11,949 nucleotides of DNA from SAR116 cluster bacterium. Its GTDB lineage: Bacteria > Pseudomonadota > Alphaproteobacteria > Puniceispirillales > UBA1172. The notes below the pieces were generated by a model. It searched no databases, was not told the DNA's origin, and worked only from the letters and a program-made list of their open reading frames with translations. Position 1 is the stretch's first letter. The number at the start of each line of letters is the position of its first letter. The position numbers were made by a program, and so were the translations under genes. This document shows positions 6,803 through 11,949 of the stretch, piece by piece. Location: NCBI GenBank assembly GCA_002691725.1, contig NZIT01000112.1, positions 1-11,949 on the forward strand, read 5' to 3'.

Positions 6803-8056
6803 TCAGCTTTCGCCTTTATAGGGAAGCCAGGATAACAGCTCGTGCATTTCGCGCTCGACCTGTTTGGCTTCTCTTGCTGTGAAATCAGCGACCGCGTCAT
6901 TAAACTGATCATTATTCATGTAATGCGCTGAATAGGTGAGAACAGGCGCATAGCCGCGTTGAACCTTGTGCAGACCTTGCGCTCCTGCCTCAACCCGGGC
7001 AAGGCCATGGCTGATAGCGTAATCGATCGCTTGATAATAACAGGTTTCAAAATGCAGAAAGGGGATATCGATCATGCTCCCCCAGTTGCGGCCATATAAC
7101 GTATCTTGACCAATAAAATTGATCGCGCCTGCGACAGCGCCATCATCTTTTGATGCCATGACGAGAAGAATATGGTCACGCATCGTCTGATGAATTTGAT
7201 CGAAAAAATCACGGGTGAGATAAGCGCCGCCCCATTTCCGATCAATCGTCGAGAGATAGAACCGATAGAAATCATCCCAGTCTTTAACGGTCAGATCATC
7301 GCCTTGTTTTTGGGCGAAACTGACACCAGCATTCGCAATATCGCGTCTTTCACGGCGCAGGCTCTTGCGCTTGCGTGAGGCCATGCGGGCAAGAAAATCA
7401 TCAAAACTGGTATAGCTTTGATTATGCCAGTGAAATTGTAGCCCAAGGCGGCTGATCCAACGTCCGGATGTGCCTGCCGCAGTTTTTTGTGTCAGCGCAT
7501 CATGCTCAGCTTTGCTTAAAAAGGTAATATGTGCGGATGAAAGATTAAGCTGTTCAACACAGCCAAGGCAGGCCTCTGCCAGCAAGTGACGCGCATCACG
7601 CGCTTGCTCAGCCGTAAGCGATGGATCAACCAGCAACCGCTGCCCGGGAACAGGGGTGAAAGGAATACCGCCTTGGGCTTTTGGATAATATTGACCACCA
7701 GCGCGCCGCCACGCATCCGCCCAGCTATGATCAAATACATATTCGCCATAAGAATGTGTTTTCAGATAAAGCGGCATAATAGCGCAAATCTGGCCGCTAT
7801 TGTTTTTCATGATAAGATGTCTTGGTATCCATCCCGTTGCTTCACAAGCCGAACGGCTGTCTTCAAGTGCCTTAAAAAACGCATGCTTTAAGAGGGGGTT
7901 TTCCCCGCCAGCACATTTATCCCAAATATCGCTTGAAATGGCGCTTGCCGTTTCAACCATCTCAGCGGTCCAGCCGCTTGCGCCTGAACGTGTTGCGCCT
8001 GAACCTGGTTTAGCATTGCTATTGCGTGAGGGCAGATCATCATCCATGCTTACCAT
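6803..8056 (-). CDS. FemAB-like/DUF482 (PF04339-type) GNAT-fold acyltransferase family protein
   Basis: 417 residues. The sequence matches the family annotated 'peptidogalycan biosynthesis/recognition', a double-GNAT fold related to the FemAB aminoacyl transferases. Recognisable blocks are PLYLKTHSYGEYVFDHSWADA (95-115), GGQYYPKAQGGIPFTPVPGQRLL (120-142), a very basic SRKRKSLRRERRDI helix (227-240), STIDRKWGGAYLT (269-281), LYGRNWG (320-326) and the family hallmark VEAGAQGLHKVQRGYAPVLTYSAH (355-378). The biochemical substrate of this family is not established; a role in cell-envelope acyl or aminoacyl transfer is only inferred from FemAB. The first 30 residues are hydrophilic and poorly conserved in appearance. 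An ATG at 8047 is an equally possible start, since neither has a clear ribosome site. It follows ridA after 64 bases and ends the operon. Confidence 0.88.
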   Translation of the reverse strand: MVSMDDDLPSRNSNAKPGSGATRSGASGWTAEMVETASAISSDIWDKCAGGENPLLKHAFFKALEDSRSACEATGWIPRHLIMKNNSGQICAIMPLYLKTHSYGEYVFDHSWADAWRRAGGQYYPKAQGGIPFTPVPGQRLLVDPSLTAEQARDARHLLAEACLGCVEQLNLSSAHITFLSKAEHDALTQKTAAGTSGRWISRLGLQFHWHNQSYTSFDDFLARMASRKRKSLRRERRDIANAGVSFAQKQGDDLTVKDWDDFYRFYLSTIDRKWGGAYLTRDFFDQIHQTMRDHILLVMASKDDGAVAGAINFIGQDTLYGRNWGSMIDIPFLHFETCYYQAIDYAISHGLARVEAGAQGLHKVQRGYAPVLTYSAHYMNNDQFNDAVADFTAREAKQVEREMHELLSWLPYKGES

Positions 8057-8120
8057 ATTGGTTCAAATGGTGGCGGAAACAATGGCGATAAGCATAAAGT
8101 GATGAAATATTTATCTGCGG

Positions 8121-8591
8121 CTAGGCAATCTCAAAAATACCTTCGATTTCAACCAGACAGCCAAGCGGTAAAGCGTTTGTGCCGACCGCAAAACGGGCAT
8201 GCCGTCCAAGCTCACCAAAAACATCTACCATCATATTTGAGGCAATATTGATGACAAGTGGCTGGGCCGAGAAATCAGCTGTGCAGGATACAAATCCGCC
8301 AAGCTTAACAACACGAGTAACGCGATCAAGATCACCCCCTGTTGCCGCCTTTAATTGGGCGAGCAGATTGATAGCGCATTTTCTGGCTTCACCTTCTGCA
8401 TCGTCTTGCGTCATCGTGCCGTCACCAACAGCGCCGGTTTTTTCGATCTTGCCATCGACCAAAGGAACCTGCCCGGAAATGAAAACCAGATTGCCGCTAA
8501 TGACATATGGAATATAGTTTGCCGCTGGCGCCGGGGCATCAGGAAGGCTTATGCCCAATTCGGCGAGACGTTTATCGATGTTACCAGACAT
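8121..8591 (-). CDS. RidA/YjgF-family protein
   Basis: 156 residues, the length of the longer COG0251 subfamily rather than the roughly 128-residue RidA itself. Family members form trimers. The RidA type hydrolyses reactive enamine/imine intermediates made by PLP enzymes; the exact substrate of this subfamily is not known. Visible signatures are ISGNLVFISGQVPLVDGKI (31-49), ARKCAINLLAQLKAATGGDLDRV (69-91), VKLGGFVSCTADF (95-107) and the end RFAVGTNALPLGCLVEIEGIFEIA. R133 aligns with the catalytic Arg of RidA (eight residues before the conserved LP), so the imine-deaminase residue is kept. The start has a strong Shine-Dalgarno sequence (AGGAG, five bases before ATG). It lies 49 bases after nrdJ and is probably co-transcribed. 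Confidence 0.92.
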   Translation of the reverse strand: MSGNIDKRLAELGISLPDAPAPAANYIPYVISGNLVFISGQVPLVDGKIEKTGAVGDGTMTQDDAEGEARKCAINLLAQLKAATGGDLDRVTRVVKLGGFVSCTADFSAQPLVINIASNMMVDVFGELGRHARFAVGTNALPLGCLVEIEGIFEIA

Positions 8592-8629
8592 GGTATCTCC
8601 TATTCATATTGTGATTTTGTTGTTATTGG

Positions 8630-8654
8630 CGGGGTGCGGTTTAGCTACACCCCG
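8630..8654 (-). other. Stem-loop over the nrdJ stop codon
   Basis: Perfect 7-bp arms CGGGGTG (8630-8636) and CACCCCG (8648-8654) enclose an 11-base loop that contains the nrdJ stop codon (8641-8643). It is GC-rich and stable-looking, but neither strand has a T tract after it. It could therefore be an mRNA-stabilising or processing hairpin between nrdJ and ridA rather than a terminator. Confidence 0.5.
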
Positions 8655-11600
8655 TTGTTGCTCCGCAAGTATTACATTTGAGACAAGTGCCATTGCGAAC
8701 AAGCGTAAAGTTGCCGCATTCGTTACAATTTTCACCTTCATAGCCTTGCATACGGGCTTGCTGAACCTGACTTGCGACTGAACTGGATGCTGCGCTTGCC
8801 CCTGTATTTGTTGTTACAGCACCTGTGGCTTGTTCGTCGCTGGTGGCGATACCTGCTGACAGGCTGGCAGGGATATTGGCATCACCATCCGTGCCTGTCC
8901 CTTTGCCATGTAACAGCACAATGTTGCGGTTGCGGACAAAGCCAGAACTGATGGTGGCTTGCGCGATATCAGACTGACCTTCGCCAGCACCCATCGCATC
9001 CATGGCCAAATCATCCGAATTAACATGCCCTAAATCAGCTCGGTCAAGATATGAGATCGCTAATTCACGGAAGATATAATCCAGAATAGATGATGACATT
9101 TTGATCATGTCATTGCCCTGCACCATGCCTTGCGGCTCAAACCTTGTGAAGGTAAAGGCCTCGACAAACTCCTCAAGCGGCACGCCATATTGGAGACCAA
9201 TAGATACAGCGATAGCAAAATTGTTCATCAATGAGCGGAACGCCGCGCCTTCTTTGTGCATGTCAATGAACAGCTCACCCAGCTTACCGTCTTCATATTC
9301 GCCCGTACGCAGATAAACCTTATGGCCGCCAACAATGGCCTTCTGTGTGTAGCCTTTGCGGCGATGCGGCAGACGCTGACGGGTGGCGACATAACGCTCA
9401 ATGATTTTTTCAACAACCTTGGTTGTCTGAGCGGCGACTGCTGGCGCTTCTTCCATGCTTTCGACGTCATCATCATCAATCAGGCTAGCCGAAAGCGGCT
9501 GGCTTAGCTTTGAGCCATCACGATAAAGCGCGTTTGCCTTCAAGCCCAATTTCCAGGATAGCATATAGGCCGCACCACAATCTTCGACGGTCGCGTTATT
9601 AGGCATATTGATCGTTTTTGAGATTGCCCCTGAAATAAATGGCTGTGCCGCCGCCATCATGGTGATGTGGCTATCAACGCTAAGGAAACGCTTGCCAAGA
9701 CGTCCGCAAGGATTGGCACAATCAAAGACGGGCAAATGCTCATCCTTGAGATGCGGCGACCCTTCAAGGGTCATTGATCCGCAGACATGCGTATTGGCAT
9801 GTTCAATCTCATCCTTGCCAAATCCAAGATGAGCAAGCAGATCAAAGCTGAAATCATTCATTTGCGCTTCGGTCAGCCCAAGCGTGTCCTTGCAGAAGTC
9901 ATCCCCTAACGTAAAGCGGTTAAACGCGAACTTGATATCAAAGGCGGTTTTAAGCGCGCCATTAAGAGTATCAAGAAGGCCATCGGTGAAGCCCTTCTCT
10001 TTGAGCGCAGAGGTGCTGATAGACTGACATTTTTCAAGCGAGCCATGACCAACAGCATAACGGATAATATCGTCAATCTGGCTGTCATCATAACCCAGAT
10101 TAGTCAGCGCCTCAGGTACCACGCGATTGATAATCTTGAAATAGCCGCCGCCAGCAAGTTTCTTAAACTTAACGATAGCAAAATCAGGCTCAATACCAGT
10201 GGTATCACAATCCATAACCAAGCCGATTGTGCCAGTTGGCGCAATAACGGTTGTCTGAGCGTTGCGGTAACCATGGTCTTCGCCTAGCTTCAGGGCGTTG
10301 TCCCATGCCTTTGTCGCGGCTTCGACCAAGTCCTGATTTGGGCAATCATCGCGCTTAATCGGAACCGGCAGAACAGACAGGTCTTCGTATCCAGTCGCCT
10401 CACCATGAGCTGCACGGCGATGGTTGCGGATAACCTTTAACATGTGATCTGCATTTTCCTGATAGCGTGGGAATGCGCCTAGTTCTTTCGCCATCTCGGC
10501 AGAGGTAGCATAGGATACACCTGTCATCAGCGCAGATAGCGCGGCACCAATGGCGCGGCCTTCGTCGCTGTCATAAGAATGTCCGGATGCCATTAGCAAG
10601 CCGCCGATATTGGCATAACCAAGACCGAGCGTTCTGTATTCGTATGAAAGCTGGGCAATTTCCTTTGATGGGAATTGTGCCATCAGAACAGAAATCTCAA
10701 GCGTGATTGTCCACAGCTTAACCGCATATTCATAGGCTTCAATATTAAAGCGCTTATCGGCATGTCTGAATTGCATCAGATTAAGCGAGGCGAGGTTGCA
10801 CGCCGTATCATCCAGGAACATATACTCAGAGCATGGGTTTGAGGCATTGATGCGGCCGCCCTCAGGGCAAGTGTGCCATTCATTAATGGTGGTGTCATAT
10901 TGCAGACCAGGATCAGCGCAAGCCCATGCCGCATAGGCAATCTTTTCCCATAACTCGGCAGCATTAATGCGGTCACAGACTTCACCATCGGTGCGGCGGA
11001 CAAGCTCCCATTCGCCATTTTCCAATACCTTGCCAAGGAAATCATTGGTCACCCGAACAGAGTTGTTGGAGTTCTGTCCAGCAACGGTCAGATAGGCTTC
11101 GGAATCCCAATCAGCATCATAAGTCTTAAAGCTGATCTCCGTATAGCCTTGCTTGGCAAACTGGATCACCCGCTGGATGTAATTTTCGGGGATCAGCACC
11201 TTACGCGCATCAATAATGGCTTTCCGCAAGGCCTGATTGCGCTTCGGGTCAAACTGATCTTCATCACTATTGGCATCGGCGATTGGCGTCGTGCAGGCGG
11301 CCATGACTTCATTCATATGCTTGCTGGCTAGTTTAGAGCCTGTCACCAAGGCCGCGACCTTTTGCTCCTCGGTCACCTTCCAGTCAACATAGTCAATAAT
11401 GTCAGGGTGATCGACATCAACGGTGACCATTTTTGCGGCGCGGCGTGTTGTGCCGCCTGATTTAATAGCACCAGCCGCTCTATCACCAATACGCAGGAAG
11501 CTCATCAAGCCTGATGACTTGCCGCCACCGGCAAGCGGTTCGGTCGCTCCGCGCAGAGAGGAGAAATTGGTGCCAGTGCCAGAGCCATATTTGAACAGTC

Positions 11601-11949
11601 TTGCCTCACGCACCCATAGGTCCATGATGCCGCCTTCGTTAACCAGATCGTCTTTGATCGACTGGATAAAGCAGGCATGCGGCTGAGGGTGTTCATAAGC
11701 GGATTTGGAACGGGTCAGTTTGCCTGTCTCAAAGTCAACATAGAAATGCCCTTGTCCAGCGCCATCAATACCATATGCCCAATGCAAACCAGTATTAAAC
11801 CATTGCGGGCTGTTCGGTGCCGCCATCTGATGCGCCAACATATAACGCATTTCGTCAAAATAGACCTTGGCATCATCTTCGGATGAAAAATATCCGCCCT
11901 TCCATCCCCAATATGTCCAAGTGCCAGCAAGCCGATCATAAACCTGCTT
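8641..11949 (-). CDS. nrdJ: NrdJ, adenosylcobalamin-dependent class II ribonucleotide reductase (5' end outside window)
   Basis: 1,102 C-terminal residues are visible and the frame stays open to the window edge, so the N-terminus is missing. The enzyme reduces ribonucleotides to deoxyribonucleotides using a B12-derived radical. Numbering visible residues, [12 protein letters not shown] starts near 46. C93 (PHACF) and C384 (TACNLASLN) correspond to the redox pair. N-x-C-x-E at 371-375 (NPCSE, with C373 as thiyl cysteine) is the radical site. The 11-residue spacing C373-C384 equals that of Thermotoga NrdJ (C322-C333). [21 protein letters not shown] is the conserved loop near the substrate. The C-terminus, [29 protein letters not shown], has the Cys pairs of a zinc-ribbon/redox tail typical of long alphaproteobacterial NrdJ. 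ridA follows after 49 bases. The promoter, and any cobalamin riboswitch, would lie outside the window. Confidence 0.97.
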   Translation of the reverse strand, partial: KQVYDRLAGTWTYWGWKGGYFSSEDDAKVYFDEMRYMLAHQMAAPNSPQWFNTGLHWAYGIDGAGQGHFYVDFETGKLTRSKSAYEHPQPHACFIQSIKDDLVNEGGIMDLWVREARLFKYGSGTGTNFSSLRGATEPLAGGGKSSGLMSFLRIGDRAAGAIKSGGTTRRAAKMVTVDVDHPDIIDYVDWKVTEEQKVAALVTGSKLASKHMNEVMAACTTPIADANSDEDQFDPKRNQALRKAIIDARKVLIPENYIQRVIQFAKQGYTEISFKTYDADWDSEAYLTVAGQNSNNSVRVTNDFLGKVLENGEWELVRRTDGEVCDRINAAELWEKIAYAAWACADPGLQYDTTINEWHTCPEGGRINASNPCSEYMFLDDTACNLASLNLMQFRHADKRFNIEAYEYAVKLWTITLEISVLMAQFPSKEIAQLSYEYRTLGLGYANIGGLLMASGHSYDSDEGRAIGAALSALMTGVSYATSAEMAKELGAFPRYQENADHMLKVIRNHRRAAHGEATGYEDLSVLPVPIKRDDCPNQDLVEAATKAWDNALKLGEDHGYRNAQTTVIAPTGTIGLVMDCDTTGIEPDFAIVKFKKLAGGGYFKIINRVVPEALTNLGYDDSQIDDIIRYAVGHGSLEKCQSISTSALKEKGFTDGLLDTLNGALKTAFDIKFAFNRFTLGDDFCKDTLGLTEAQMNDFSFDLLAHLGFGKDEIEHANTHVCGSMTLEGSPHLKDEHLPVFDCANPCGRLGKRFLSVDSHITMMAAAQPFISGAISKTINMPNNATVEDCGAAYMLSWKLGLKANALYRDGSKLSQPLSASLIDDDDVESMEEAPAVAAQTTKVVEKIIERYVATRQRLPHRRKGYTQKAIVGGHKVYLRTGEYEDGKLGELFIDMHKEGAAFRSLMNNFAIAVSIGLQYGVPLEEFVEAFTFTRFEPQGMVQGNDMIKMSSSILDYIFRELAISYLDRADLGHVNSDDLAMDAMGAGEGQSDIAQATISSGFVRNRNIVLLHGKGTGTDGDANIPASLSAGIATSDEQATGAVTTNTGASAASSSVASQVQQARMQGYEGENCNECGNFTLVRNGTCLKCNTCGATTGCS

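Overview
The window looks like chromosomal DNA of an alphaproteobacterium of moderate GC content. The evidence is the set of protein families seen together: a B12-dependent class II ribonucleotide reductase, a ClpS-ClpA pair, a SPOR-tailed S11 D,D-carboxypeptidase, a FemAB-like DUF482 protein, and a UmuD with a GARPGAGRP-type N-terminal extension. A marine lineage such as SAR116 is a guess and the sequence does not prove it. Gene density is high. I see no rRNA, tRNA, CRISPR array, transposase, integrase or attachment site.

Layout: (1) At 1-156 lies the C-terminal end of an M20 amidohydrolase on the + strand. (2) From 3955 down to 262 on the - strand run a possible small membrane protein, a D-alanyl-D-alanine carboxypeptidase, and an umuD-umuC pair encoding translesion DNA polymerase V. 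(3) From 4051 to 6751 on the + strand lie clpS and clpA, four bases apart, encoding the N-degron adaptor and the unfoldase that works with the ClpP protease. (4) From 11949 down to 6803 on the - strand lie nrdJ (its N-terminus is outside the window), a RidA-family gene and a FemAB-like gene, which read as one operon. This operon ends in a T-tract terminator that meets clpA tail to tail.

The most unusual stretch is about 1596-2475. Three unrelated short tandem repeats of 15, 12 and 14 bp lie in the leader, the 5' coding part and the 3' end of umuD. The umuD promoter carries a near-perfect 23-bp palindrome at the predicted transcription start, and the usual alphaproteobacterial LexA box (GTTC-N7-GTTC) is absent. 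This suggests SOS-type control through a different operator, and a locus that changes by repeat slippage. Both points are inferences. The rest of the window is mostly ordinary housekeeping; I did not find a convincing new multi-gene system.
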